Positions 6,873-13,874 of a stretch of DNA of 59,401 bases are shown one piece after another. A model generated the notes under the pieces. That model worked only from the letters and a program-made list of their open reading frames with translations. It had not been told where the DNA came from and did no database searches. Origin of the DNA: a virus. Positions within the stretch are counted from its first letter, which is position 1, and each line of letters starts with the position of its first letter. The DNA lies in the IMG/VR virus record IMGVR_UViG_3300009168_000012, positions 1-59,401 of that record; one strand, 5' to 3'. Position numbers and translations under genes: made by a program.

Positions 6873-7130
6873 ATGGCAACAACAGGCAACAAAACCCTTG
6901 ACAAGCTGGCAACAAAATATCTTGCCGCAATTGATGACATTTCAGATGAACGCAATCTTGGGGATGGTTTTTGGATTTACCTCAAAAAACCATTTTTCAA
7001 TGCTCACATGGAAAGCAGAATTATCCATGAACAAAAATTGAGTGATTGTATTTCAGAACTGAAAAGGTGTGTTAATAACCCAATCACTGAAGAAGAATAT
7101 TTTTCACGATTCAACCCAACAATACCATGA
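6873..7130 (+). CDS. Hypothetical protein, 85 aa
   Basis: Helical soluble protein of unknown function, with an aromatic stretch in the middle (GDGFWIYLKKPFF). Its stop overlaps the ATG of the next gene (ATGA), so the pair is co-translated. It is preceded by a GTTACCCAATAAAA motif shared in part with other starts. Confidence 0.7.
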   Translation: MATTGNKTLDKLATKYLAAIDDISDERNLGDGFWIYLKKPFFNAHMESRIIHEQKLSDCISELKRCVNNPITEEEYFSRFNPTIP

Positions 7131-7387
7131 GCAATACTGTCTTAATTGGAACACCAAGAATCACAACACCCAACCTTGTTGGGAAGGTCATCAGGGAAAC
7201 ACCAAAAATGTTCATTGTTCTCATCACTGGAAAAGACTTCACTGCAAAATCAGGGAAAAATTTCACCCATGTCTTCAGCAAAAGTGAACAGAAATGGTTC
7301 ATGGAAAACTTCAAACCTTATGAAAAAAAGTTTTGGAAAAAGAATCACCTTGAAGTGGGTGGTGATGCATGGATTGTTTATAAATAA
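7127..7387 (+). CDS. Hypothetical basic beta-rich protein, 86 aa
   Basis: Co-translated with the preceding gene through an ATGA overlap. It has the sequence character of a small beta barrel (VLIGTPRITT, LVGKVIRETPKMFIVLIT) and a lysine- and aromatic-rich C-terminus (FKPYEKKFWKKN). Unrecognised. It directly precedes a structured RNA at 7408. Confidence 0.7.
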   Translation: MSNTVLIGTPRITTPNLVGKVIRETPKMFIVLITGKDFTAKSGKNFTHVFSKSEQKWFMENFKPYEKKFWKKNHLEVGGDAWIVYK

Positions 7388-7407
7388 CTCTTAACCATTA
7401 AAATTAT

Positions 7408-7523
7408 AAACAGCAACCATTCAAGGGTAAGAGAACGGATTTTTGTTGGGAAGTTTGACGTTCCACTCCACCTGCTTGTTCAGGTAAAACAACAAAAAAG
7501 GAATTGAAGGTTGCTGTTTTTTT
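7408..7523 (+). ncRNA. Candidate multi-branched structured RNA ending in a terminator
   Basis: The gap holds a nested fold. An outer stem pairs AAACAGCAACC (7408-7418) plus TTCAA (7420-7424) with TTGAA (7504-7508) plus GGTTGCTGTTT (7509-7519), 16 bp with one bulged base, followed by a U-run. Inside it, TTTTTGTTG (7440-7448) pairs with CAACAAAAA (7490-7498) and encloses two hairpins: GGAA/TTCC at 449-464 and ACCTG/CAGGT at 470-485. No gene fits the interval. It could be a small RNA, a riboswitch-like leader or an elaborate terminator. Confidence 0.55.
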
Positions 7524-7536
7524 AACCAATAAAACC

Positions 7537-7707
7537 ATGAACAACTTCACCATTTTTACCATTCAAATCAATATGAACCTGAATGAGATTAAAGAAGCAT
7601 ACAGGAAATATTATGGATATTCAAAAAAAGAAAAAGTCACCAAGCAAGATTTGTCTTCATGGCTTGGAGCATTGGCACAAGCTGATGTTGAAGCAACATT
7701 ATATTAA
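7537..7707 (+). CDS. Hypothetical protein, 56 aa
   Basis: The start was placed at the ATG after CCAATAAAACC; the in-frame ATG at 7504 lies within the RNA hairpin. A later ATG at 7573 (MNLNEIKEAYRKYYG) would give 44 residues and is also possible. The tail is helical with a lysine cluster (SKKEKVTKQDL). Function unknown. Confidence 0.6.
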   Translation: MNNFTIFTIQINMNLNEIKEAYRKYYGYSKKEKVTKQDLSSWLGALAQADVEATLY

Positions 7708-7726
7708 CCAAATAAAATCAAATATC

Positions 7727-8041
7727 ATGGCCAATTCAAGAACACTGGACAATCTCAATGAAGCAAAAAGATTGCTTGCCTTATGTGAAACAGTCTTCAA
7801 CTTAATCCCAATCACCAAACTCCCAAAAGGCAAACTCAATGACACTGCTTCACTTGCCAAGGCAATCAATGTGTTCCTCAATACACCTTCACCACCTCAC
7901 AAATTCCAGTGGGAAACAGAAGGAGAATACAGGAAAAGAATTTATGCTGAAGCAATGGCAAAACTCAAAAGCAAGGATGAAAAATTAAGATTGGATGGTG
8001 AAAAACAACTTGCAGCAATAAAATCAAAACAACAACCATGA
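7727..8041 (+). CDS. Hypothetical helical protein, 104 aa
   Basis: The start was placed at the ATG after AAATATC at 7727. The long upstream extension in this frame overlaps the previous gene and looks unnatural. The product is a helical protein with a proline-rich break in the middle (NTPSPPHKF) and a lysine-rich tail. The stop overlaps the ATG of the next gene. Unrecognised. Confidence 0.7.
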   Translation: MANSRTLDNLNEAKRLLALCETVFNLIPITKLPKGKLNDTASLAKAINVFLNTPSPPHKFQWETEGEYRKRIYAEAMAKLKSKDEKLRLDGEKQLAAIKSKQQP

Positions 8042-8247
8042 ACAATAAATACAGTTGGGAAGCAACAGGAAATAAAAAAATGCCTTATGTTGTCACCTTC
8101 AGGCAAAATTCAATGACTTCAACAGGTGTCCAACTCAATTCAGGTGTCATCATTGCAATAACCGATTCAGCAGAAAAAGCACAATTCATTGCAACTGCTT
8201 GCAACAAATTTGAAACAGAACAAATCCAATCCCATGAAAAAAATTGA
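8038..8247 (+). CDS. Hypothetical protein, 69 aa
   Basis: Co-translated with its predecessor by an ATGA overlap. The composition suggests a small beta-alpha fold (MPYVVTFRQNS, GVIIAITDSAEKAQFIATA). Its 3' end overlaps the next gene by 14 bases in another frame. Unrecognised. Confidence 0.65.
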   Translation: MNNKYSWEATGNKKMPYVVTFRQNSMTSTGVQLNSGVIIAITDSAEKAQFIATACNKFETEQIQSHEKN

Positions 8248-8437
8248 CCTTCTTAAATTGGCTGCACTCATAAGATATTCTGACAGGTATGAAATATCAA
8301 TACAGTTTTGGCCAACACAAACCACTGTCTTCATCAACAAGGATGGTGTTGAACTTGCTTCCTTTGGTGGAGATTTGCCCAACTTTGCAGTCAACACTGC
8401 AATTGCTTACCTTGACAGCATAACAAGAAAAAAATAA
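8234..8437 (+). CDS. Hypothetical protein, 67 aa
   Basis: The start was placed at the ATG at 8234 inside the end of the preceding gene, a typical coupled start. The N-terminus is KKIDLLKLAALI, followed by a beta-like region (YEISIQFWPTQTTVFI). Nothing indicates a function. Confidence 0.6.
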   Translation: MKKIDLLKLAALIRYSDRYEISIQFWPTQTTVFINKDGVELASFGGDLPNFAVNTAIAYLDSITRKK

Positions 8438-8453
8438 AGTCAAAATAAAAATC

Positions 8454-8639
8454 ATGAAAAAAATCAGGTGTGAAAAATGCAATGAAGTCCTGAATCCAAA
8501 AAAGGTTGTTTATTTGGAATTGTCAAACACTGATGGAAAATATTATGAAACAATCCCTGAAGGTCATGTCTCTCAAGGTGAATTCCCATTTGGGAAAACT
8601 TGTGCTGAAAAAGTCAAGTCAAAAGAAAAATCATATTGA
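8454..8639 (+). CDS. Small cysteine-containing protein, 61 aa, possible zinc ribbon
   Basis: The N-terminus holds CEKC (residues 6-9) and a later single C near residue 51 (KTCAEKV), so a half zinc-ribbon is possible, though the usual second CxxC pair is incomplete. The remainder is lysine-rich. It is part of the run of small genes from 7537 to 8870. Function unknown. Confidence 0.6.
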   Translation: MKKIRCEKCNEVLNPKKVVYLELSNTDGKYYETIPEGHVSQGEFPFGKTCAEKVKSKEKSY

Positions 8640-8645
8640 ATTATT

Positions 8646-8870
8646 ATGACAACGCAAGAAGTTATTGATAAATATTTTAAGGATGATAAAGTTCTGTTTT
8701 TTCAATCATCAGATTATCACCGAATGATTGAAGGTGATACCTGTTTAAAATACGAAAAAACAGGTAAAATTGAATTGTGGTTTTCAGGAAATAATGGTGA
8801 AGTTTGCCTTATTGCAACAGATAATGGAGATAAACTGAAAGCTGTTATTGAAGCAATCATTTATGGATAA
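8646..8870 (+). CDS. Hypothetical protein, 74 aa
   Basis: Soluble alpha/beta protein starting six bases after its neighbour's stop. Segments such as CLKYEKTGKIELWFSGNNGEV suggest a beta sheet and the C-terminus a helix (KLKAVIEAIIYG). It is the last gene before the promoter at 8889. Unrecognised. Confidence 0.7.
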   Translation: MTTQEVIDKYFKDDKVLFFQSSDYHRMIEGDTCLKYEKTGKIELWFSGNNGEVCLIATDNGDKLKAVIEAIIYG

Positions 8871-8888
8871 AAATAAAGTCAAAATAAA

Positions 8889-8920
8889 TTTGGTCATGTG
8901 AAACCTCAACCATATTTTTG
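8889..8920 (+). promoter_or_regulatory. Bacteroidota-type promoter
   Basis: TTTG at 8889-8892 and TATTTTTG at 8913-8920 with a 20-bp spacer, followed by TGTCTCACAA. It drives the gene at 8946 with a very short leader. Confidence 0.85.
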
Positions 8921-8945
8921 TGTCTCACAATTAAACCAATATTAA

Positions 8946-9371
8946 ATGACACTTTCAGCACAACTTAACAGAATCAGGGTTCAACAGGCAATCAGCAAAG
9001 CATTCAACAACACTGAAGCAACAATCATCAATGGCATGCAAACTTATTCTTCAATCAATGAAGCATTCAAAAATGGTTCAGGTGACAGGTTCTTCACAAT
9101 CAATGGAAGATATGTTGCACTGTCAAGACACCTTGACAATATTGAAGAAATGATTGAACGTGGTTTCACCTTCATGCAGTATGAAGAAGTAATCATTGCA
9201 TCTTCAGTCCTTGTGGCCACAATGGATGGCAACCCTGAAGTCCAGTTAAGACAAAATGGTGACAGGTGGTGGATGATAAGCAACAAAACCGGAATGCACA
9301 CAATCAGCAGTCCAGAACTTGACACAAGGGTTTATGCACACTGGAACCAATTCCAACAAAACCAAAACTAA
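8946..9371 (+). CDS. Hypothetical protein, 141 aa
   Basis: Promoter-proximal gene, starting 25 bases after the -7 box. Mixed helical and beta protein (RVQQAISKAFNN at the start, a central region ending RWWMISNKTGMHT). No cysteine, no membrane segment and no known motif. A 10-bp hairpin follows. Probably an early protein expressed from its own promoter; function unknown. Confidence 0.75.
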   Translation: MTLSAQLNRIRVQQAISKAFNNTEATIINGMQTYSSINEAFKNGSGDRFFTINGRYVALSRHLDNIEEMIERGFTFMQYEEVIIASSVLVATMDGNPEVQLRQNGDRWWMISNKTGMHTISSPELDTRVYAHWNQFQQNQN

Positions 9372-9378
9372 AAAAATC

Positions 9379-9406
9379 AGGTGGTGAGCATGAAACCTCA
9401 CCACCT
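9379..9406 (+). terminator. 10-bp hairpin, weak terminator candidate
   Basis: The arms AGGTGGTGAG and CTCACCACCT pair perfectly around an 8-base loop just after a stop codon. There is no U-run, so this may be a processing or mRNA-stability element rather than a true terminator. Confidence 0.5.
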
Positions 9407-9421
9407 TCACAATCAATAAAA

Positions 9422-9670
9422 ATGAAAAAATCCTTTTTTAGAAATTGGCATAAACCAAGCCAATGGTTCAGGACAAAACAAAAAGAACTCAAATTTGTCA
9501 TGCCAAGGAAAGACGGCAAATGCTTGGAGATTACTGCAACAGCAGGTGATGGAACTGAATTGACATTGCACCTTGATGAAGAACTCACAAAATTATTCCT
9601 GCTGCACCTTGACCGAAGTTGGTATGGTAAAATAGTAACAAGGGAAATGTATGGACTTCCAACCTTATAA
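9422..9670 (+). CDS. Hypothetical protein, 82 aa
   Basis: Small protein with a basic, tryptophan-rich N-terminus (KKSFFRNWHKPSQWFRTKQK) and a beta-like middle (CLEITATAGDGTELTLHLDEE). The first part could bind nucleic acid or a membrane surface. It belongs to the last pair of genes of the early block. Unrecognised. Confidence 0.65.
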   Translation: MKKSFFRNWHKPSQWFRTKQKELKFVMPRKDGKCLEITATAGDGTELTLHLDEELTKLFLLHLDRSWYGKIVTREMYGLPTL

Positions 9671-9700
9671 AAATTTTTAAAACCTCAACAAATCACAACC

Positions 9701-9937
9701 ATGATTGAACAATTAACCATTACCATTGAAGCTGATTCCAAGCAAGAACTTTATGCTGTCAAAGAAAAACTGATTGCAGCCATTGCAGATAATCCCTTCC
9801 TCAATGAAACCTGCAAACTTGTCTTCTTCCAAAATGACCTTCTTAAAAATGCCCAACTTGAAGACCTTAACCAAAATTGGAACATGGGTTTTATTGACAG
9901 GGAAACTTATGAAAAACTCAAAAAAAGATTCTCTTAA
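9701..9937 (+). CDS. Hypothetical acidic protein, 78 aa
   Basis: Last gene of the left early block. It begins with a beta strand (IEQLTITIEADSKQEL) and continues in helices. A short structured RNA with a terminator begins ten bases after the stop, so this gene ends the transcript. No function can be assigned. Confidence 0.65.
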   Translation: MIEQLTITIEADSKQELYAVKEKLIAAIADNPFLNETCKLVFFQNDLLKNAQLEDLNQNWNMGFIDRETYEKLKKRFS

Positions 9938-9946
9938 CTTTGCATA

Positions 9947-10032
9947 ATTGTTCAGGCAGGTTCCTGTGAGAAGTTCCCTGCATTACTGAACAATCATTGG
10001 TTGGCACCTGAAAAGGTTGTCAACCTTTTTTT
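9947..10032 (+). ncRNA. Two-stem RNA ending in a terminator
   Basis: ATTGTTCAG (9947-9955) pairs with CTGAACAAT (9986-9994), with GCAGG/CCTGC stacked inside (9956-9960 and 9977-9981). A second stem GGTTGGCA (9999-10006) / TGTCAACC (10018-10025) is followed by seven Ts and is a good terminator. The first stem is more than a terminator needs, so this may be a small RNA or a 3' end element that closes the early block. Confidence 0.5.
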
Positions 10033-10352
10033 ATTCCCTCTCACAAATCAATCCCTTGCCACCTTCCTTCCCTTTTAACACCTTCAGGCAACTCTTCCTT
10101 CATCCAACCCGCAAAACCCGCTAAAACCACCTCAAAACCCTTAAAACAGATGAGGTAAAACCTTTCATGTTTTATACAGTAACTTTTATTTAATTTTCCC
10201 TCATCAAAATTGAGCAGATATGCACATTTTGTGGAAGATTTACTTGGTCATAACAGAACAAAAATGTTCCATGTGAAACATTTTCCCGAAATGTCATCCA
10301 TAATATTATGAACTTCACTTTGTTAATCCATTAACAGTCAACACAATAAGCA
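10033..10352. other. Gene-free gap between early block and terminase
   Basis: About 320 bp without a credible gene. The first half is pyrimidine-rich with short CAAAACCC-like repeats. Near 10268-10287 there is an imperfect palindrome, AATGTT...AACATT. I find no clear TAnnTTTG promoter, although transcription of the late genes must start here or upstream. The gap could hold a late promoter of another type, a replication origin or a packaging site; none can be shown from the sequence. Confidence 0.4.
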
Positions 10353-10778
10353 ATGGAAGATTCCACAAATGTTCCACAAAAGAAAAATGGTGGGTATAAA
10401 AAACTGAATGGAGAAGATGGAAAACACTTTTCAAAAGATTATCAACCGTCAAATGCAGTCAAGCAAGCAGGTTGGGACAGGAAGAAATTCACAAGGCAAG
10501 TCCTGAAGGAAATGCTTGACATGAAGTACAAGTTTTCAGCCAAATCACCAATCAAAAAATCATTGGTTGCTGCTTATGGTGAACAAGTGCTGGACATGAC
10601 TGTTGGACAATTGATGGGACTTCAGCAAATGGAAAAGGCAATCAAGAAGAGTGATTCAATTGCATTCACTGCAATGATAAATCAGGCACTTGGAATGCCA
10701 AAACAAGAAACTGAAATCACTGAAAGGAAGATTGTTGTTACCCGAAAAAAAGATATTGAATTAAATGAAGGAAGTTGA
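10353..10778 (+). CDS. Probable small terminase subunit or terminase-associated protein, 141 aa
   Basis: The call comes from position: it directly precedes, and overlaps by 14 bases, the large terminase gene. The N-terminus is disordered and glycine/lysine-rich (PQKKNGGYKKLNGEDG), the middle is helical and basic (WDRKKFTRQVLKEML) and the tail contains a short strand (RKIVVTRKK). Small terminases bind the packaging site and hand DNA to the motor. No classic helix-turn-helix is obvious, so another packaging-related protein is possible. Confidence 0.6.
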   Translation: MEDSTNVPQKKNGGYKKLNGEDGKHFSKDYQPSNAVKQAGWDRKKFTRQVLKEMLDMKYKFSAKSPIKKSLVAAYGEQVLDMTVGQLMGLQQMEKAIKKSDSIAFTAMINQALGMPKQETEITERKIVVTRKKDIELNEGS

Positions 10779-12426
10779 AATTGATGAAGGAATTTATCTT
10801 GATTGTTTTCAACACCTCATTGACCTTCATGATGACATTGACATTGAATTGATTTTTGGTGGAAGGGATTCAGGGAAGTCAAAATTTGTTGCTCAACTTT
10901 TCAGTGAAGCATGCATGTCACTTCCTTACTTCAGAGCATTGCTTATCAAGCAGACTTATGAAAGCATAAAGGAATCCCAATGGCAAATGATAAAGGACAA
11001 TGTTGAAGATTGGGATTGCAATGAAATGTTCACCTTCCTTGTCTCACCCTTATCCATTAAATGCTTCAATGGAAATTCCATGCATGCAAGAGGTATGGAT
11101 AATCCTTCACAAATACGTTCATTCACCAATCCTTCACATGCTTGGATTGAGGAAGCAAACCAACTGAATGAAGATGCTTTTGTCAATATCCTGACAGGTT
11201 TAAGAAGTGATTATGGGAGGGTGAAATTATATCTAACTTTTAACCCTGAAGCAACAACACCTGATTACACTGATTTTTGGATTTACAAAACCTTTTATAA
11301 AGCACATGAACCCAATGTCAACTTCACCGGAAACATTGAAGTGAAATACATTAAGGATGGCAAGGAAAAAACTGCTGTTCTGAAATATCGTTCAACCCAT
11401 GTCACTTATCAGGACAATCCATATGCAAGTCCACAAAGAATTGCATTCCATGAAAGTCTTAAACTGAACAATCCTTATTGGTACAGGGTGTTCACATTGG
11501 GATTGTGGGGAAATGTTGAAAATGATTCACCTTGGGCATTTGCTTTTAAACGTGACAAGCATGTGAGCAATGGTGTCAATATCCCTCATCCAATCCTTGA
11601 CAGGAACCATGAGGTTTATTTATCGTGGGACTTCAACCGCAACCCAATGACATGCACTGTCATCCAATGGTTTAATAATATTGTGAAGGTGCTGGAAGTG
11701 GTAAGGATTCCCAAAGGTGGTGTTGATGGTGTGTGTGAATATGTGCTTATCAAATATCCTGCATGCCTGTTCATTGTGACAGGTGACTACAATGGGAACA
11801 ATGTATCATCTTTATTTCAGGAGCAGGTGACACATTACTTATTGATTAAGCATTACCTGAAATTAAGTGACAATCAATTCAAGGTTAAACCAAATCCTTC
11901 CCAAGCAAAAAACTCAACTCATATCAATTCAGTGCTGGCATATTACAATGTCATCATTCATGGCACTGATGCAAATTCCTTGGTGTTTGATTTGGAGAAT
12001 GTAAAAAGGAGAGCAGACGGAACCATTGTGAAAACTGACAGGAACAACCCTGCACAACAATCAGATTCCCTTGACTGCTTCAGGTACTTTTGCAATGCCT
12101 TTTTGGATTGGTTTAAACCTTTACCGGAAAATAATAATGACAGGTATCAGTTACTTAATAAGGTAAACCCGACAAATGGAACCATTATTGATGAGCAGAA
12201 GTTGCTTCAGGATAAACTGAACAGCATTGTCAAACCATTGAACCCATTTATTGCAAGTGTGGAAGCTGGAAGACACATTGAATGCACAACTGAACAATAT
12301 ATTTCATTCATTCGCAATGACTTAATAAATAAAGCAACCAAATGGATTGAACAGAATGAACTTCCAAGAGCAAGATTTGCAATGGAGGAAGTGAAGAGAT
12401 TGGACAAAAAGCACTTACCTTCATAA
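10765..12426 (+). CDS. terL: Terminase large subunit (packaging ATPase-nuclease), 553 aa
   Basis: DNA-packaging motor. The ATPase half shows a Walker A motif GGRDSGKS at 32-39 and a Walker B/catalytic glutamate at AWIEEAN (126-132). The nuclease half shows three acidic sites expected of the RNase H-like fold: D289 in SWDFNRNP, D341 in VTGDYNG and D434/D437 in QQSDSLDC. A C-terminal extension of about 110 residues is helical. Length and motif spacing are normal for phage TerL. The gene overlaps its upstream partner by 14 bases and is followed by a strong terminator, so terminase forms its own unit. Confidence 0.95.
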   Translation: MKEVEIDEGIYLDCFQHLIDLHDDIDIELIFGGRDSGKSKFVAQLFSEACMSLPYFRALLIKQTYESIKESQWQMIKDNVEDWDCNEMFTFLVSPLSIKCFNGNSMHARGMDNPSQIRSFTNPSHAWIEEANQLNEDAFVNILTGLRSDYGRVKLYLTFNPEATTPDYTDFWIYKTFYKAHEPNVNFTGNIEVKYIKDGKEKTAVLKYRSTHVTYQDNPYASPQRIAFHESLKLNNPYWYRVFTLGLWGNVENDSPWAFAFKRDKHVSNGVNIPHPILDRNHEVYLSWDFNRNPMTCTVIQWFNNIVKVLEVVRIPKGGVDGVCEYVLIKYPACLFIVTGDYNGNNVSSLFQEQVTHYLLIKHYLKLSDNQFKVKPNPSQAKNSTHINSVLAYYNVIIHGTDANSLVFDLENVKRRADGTIVKTDRNNPAQQSDSLDCFRYFCNAFLDWFKPLPENNNDRYQLLNKVNPTNGTIIDEQKLLQDKLNSIVKPLNPFIASVEAGRHIECTTEQYISFIRNDLINKATKWIEQNELPRARFAMEEVKRLDKKHLPS

Positions 12427-12461
12427 CTGTTCATTTGTATGATATTAAATTTTATTGGGCA

Positions 12462-12490
12462 GGGGAGGTTTCCACCTTCCCTTTTTTTTT
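12462..12490 (+). terminator. Rho-independent terminator
   Basis: The stem GGGGAGGT / ACCTTCCC (one G-U pair) with a 4-base loop is followed by nine Ts. It separates terminase from the tail genes. Confidence 0.85.
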
Positions 12491-12593
12491 GCATTTTTTA
12501 TGCATAACATTTACTTTCACATTCTTCTTCCGGTTGTAATGCGTTAAGCAGCAACAAAACAGCTACCCATTTTTTTTCAATCTTCCATTCATC

Positions 12594-12938
12594 ATGTTGG
12601 AATATTTTGCATTGGTGGTTGTCACTTCCTTCAAGATTATTTTCATTTACACAGCCATGAAGGAGGGGATGATATTTCATTTCATCCCAAGATTATTTGA
12701 ACACTTGTGGGCTGCATTACCTGCAAAGAATTGGGCATTAACACTTGCCTGTTATGCAAGAAAACCTTTATATGGTTGTCCAGTATGCATGGCAAGCATT
12801 TGGGGAACCCTGTTCACATTAAGTAAGTTTTCCCTGACATGGGATTACTTGCTTTTTTTATTTGCCATTGGTGGTTGTAATTATATCATTGATTCATTAA
12901 TTGCTAAATCCAAATCAGATGAAGGAGAAGAAGAGTGA
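12594..12938 (+). CDS. Multi-pass membrane protein, 114 aa
   Basis: Three hydrophobic stretches are visible at about residues 2-20, 45-80 and 83-103. The sequence YGCPVCMASIWG between helices recalls DUF1360-like proteins, which have a CPxC-x-xxW motif in the membrane. The C-terminus is short and charged (KSKSDEGEEE). It sits between terminase and the tail chaperone, overlapping the next gene by 20 bases. A role in lysis is possible but not supported by any specific feature. Confidence 0.7.
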   Translation: MLEYFALVVVTSFKIIFIYTAMKEGMIFHFIPRLFEHLWAALPAKNWALTLACYARKPLYGCPVCMASIWGTLFTLSKFSLTWDYLLFLFAIGGCNYIIDSLIAKSKSDEGEEE

Positions 12939-13167
12939 ACTGGAATCCCTTGGGTGGATTTGCAGTAAATGTGCATGCCCAAGTGGACAGGGTTTTGATT
13001 GTGCCAACAAGGACTTCAGAGGGTTCCTTGTTTTATTGCGTCCAAAGCTGTTCAAGATACTGAACAAAGGTCATGTCATTCAAGCTGGCCACCATTATCA
13101 ACTTAAAGAAAACCTTGTCAAAAATGGTCTTACAAAAGATAATCAACAGGATATTCAGAAAAAATAA
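12919..13167 (+). CDS. Small cysteine-containing protein, 82 aa
   Basis: The start was placed at the ATG at 12919 inside the end of the membrane-protein gene. Residues 15-28 contain CSKCACPSGQGFDC, a possible metal-binding knuckle. The remainder is lysine-rich. It overlaps the next gene by 44 bases. The position just before the tail chaperone suggests a virion-assembly role, which is inference. Unrecognised. Confidence 0.6.
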   Translation: MKEKKSELESLGWICSKCACPSGQGFDCANKDFRGFLVLLRPKLFKILNKGHVIQAGHHYQLKENLVKNGLTKDNQQDIQKK

Positions 13168-13756
13168 ATTCCCCAAGGTCAATGCACCAATCAAGCATGC
13201 ATTCACTTGTGGTGGCATTGATTACTTCCAGTTTGAGGACTTCAACAATGTTCCTGCATTGCGTGGATTGAAGACGATGGTGTTTTATGAGGAAATGAGA
13301 ATGAAATGCAGCATGGAATATTTGAAGGAGCATGTCAAAGCAGTGGATGAACAGTTGCTTAAAACCAAGATAAACATTTACAACATTAAGAAGCTGAATG
13401 ACCAACTGAATCAGAGGTTGGAAATTGCCATTGACATGGAGTTGGTTTATAAGATTGCAAGCATTGTGTTTTTTACTGCTGATGAGAATGTCAATGATTA
13501 TGATTATGCATTGAATGCAAGGAAGGTTTCACACTGGAAAAAATATGGTGGAACTGATTTTTTTTTGCTGAATCCTTTGCAGGAGTTGTTGCCTGTTTTA
13601 AAGAATATGAATGGGAATTTAAGGAATTATATTCAAGTACAGGAAAAGTTAAATCAGATTCATTTGGACACTTTATTACAAATGTTGCCGGAAGAACAGA
13701 CAAAGAAATTGAAAGGCAAATCTTATTTATCGCTGACAATGAACCCTCAAAAATAA
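13124..13756 (+). CDS. Tail assembly chaperone, short product (G-like), 210 aa
   Basis: The call comes from position and frame structure: it is the last gene before the tape measure and carries a -1 slippery run near its 3' third, as in the gpG/gpGT pairs of siphoviruses. The start was placed at ATG 13124 (MVLQKIINRIFRKNKFPK); an earlier in-frame ATG at 13073 is possible. The body is helical and ends in a leucine- and asparagine-rich region in the zero frame. Such chaperones coat the tape measure during tail assembly. No sequence motif proves the role. Confidence 0.65.
   Translation: MVLQKIINRIFRKNKFPKVNAPIKHAFTCGGIDYFQFEDFNNVPALRGLKTMVFYEEMRMKCSMEYLKEHVKAVDEQLLKTKINIYNIKKLNDQLNQRLEIAIDMELVYKIASIVFFTADENVNDYDYALNARKVSHWKKYGGTDFFLLNPLQELLPVLKNMNGNLRNYIQVQEKLNQIHLDTLLQMLPEEQTKKLKGKSYLSLTMNPQK
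13558..13566 (+). promoter_or_regulatory. Slippery T9 run, probable -1 frameshift site
   Basis: In the zero frame the run reads T TTT TTT followed by TTG, the ideal X-XXY-YYZ heptamer for -1 slippage. Decoding after the shift continues as TTT GCT GAA. Its place upstream of a tape measure is the classic one. Confidence 0.6.
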
Positions 13757-13860
13757 AGGATGTAATGGAGTTAACATTGTGGAGGTATATGTTCATTTTA
13801 AATGAAAGGATGAAGAAACCTGTCAAGCAGTTTGAAAGATTAAATGGAAAAGAATATTAA
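13558..13860 (+). CDS. -1 frame extension of the tail chaperone (T-like), about 100 aa
   Basis: Open from the T9 run to a TAA at 13858-13860, 14 bases before the tape measure. Its residues look like a normal protein (FAESFAGVVACFKEYEW, then GRTDKEIERQILFIADNEP, then LWRYMFILNERMKKPV). It has no credible start of its own until 13765, so it should be made as a fusion with the upstream gene after a -1 shift, giving a product of about 245 residues. The first 200 bases are read in both frames. A sequencing indel in the T run is the alternative explanation. Confidence 0.65.
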   Translation, partial: FFFAESFAGVVACFKEYEWEFKELYSSTGKVKSDSFGHFITNVAGRTDKEIERQILFIADNEPSKIKDVMELTLWRYMFILNERMKKPVKQFERLNGKEY

Positions 13861-13874
13861 ACAACTTTTAAATC

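Noticed and set aside
10200-10300. Host-type late promoter before terminase
   Set aside because: TTTG is present near 10231, but the sequence 19 bp further (TAACAGAA) does not match TAnnTTTG, and other spacings fail too.
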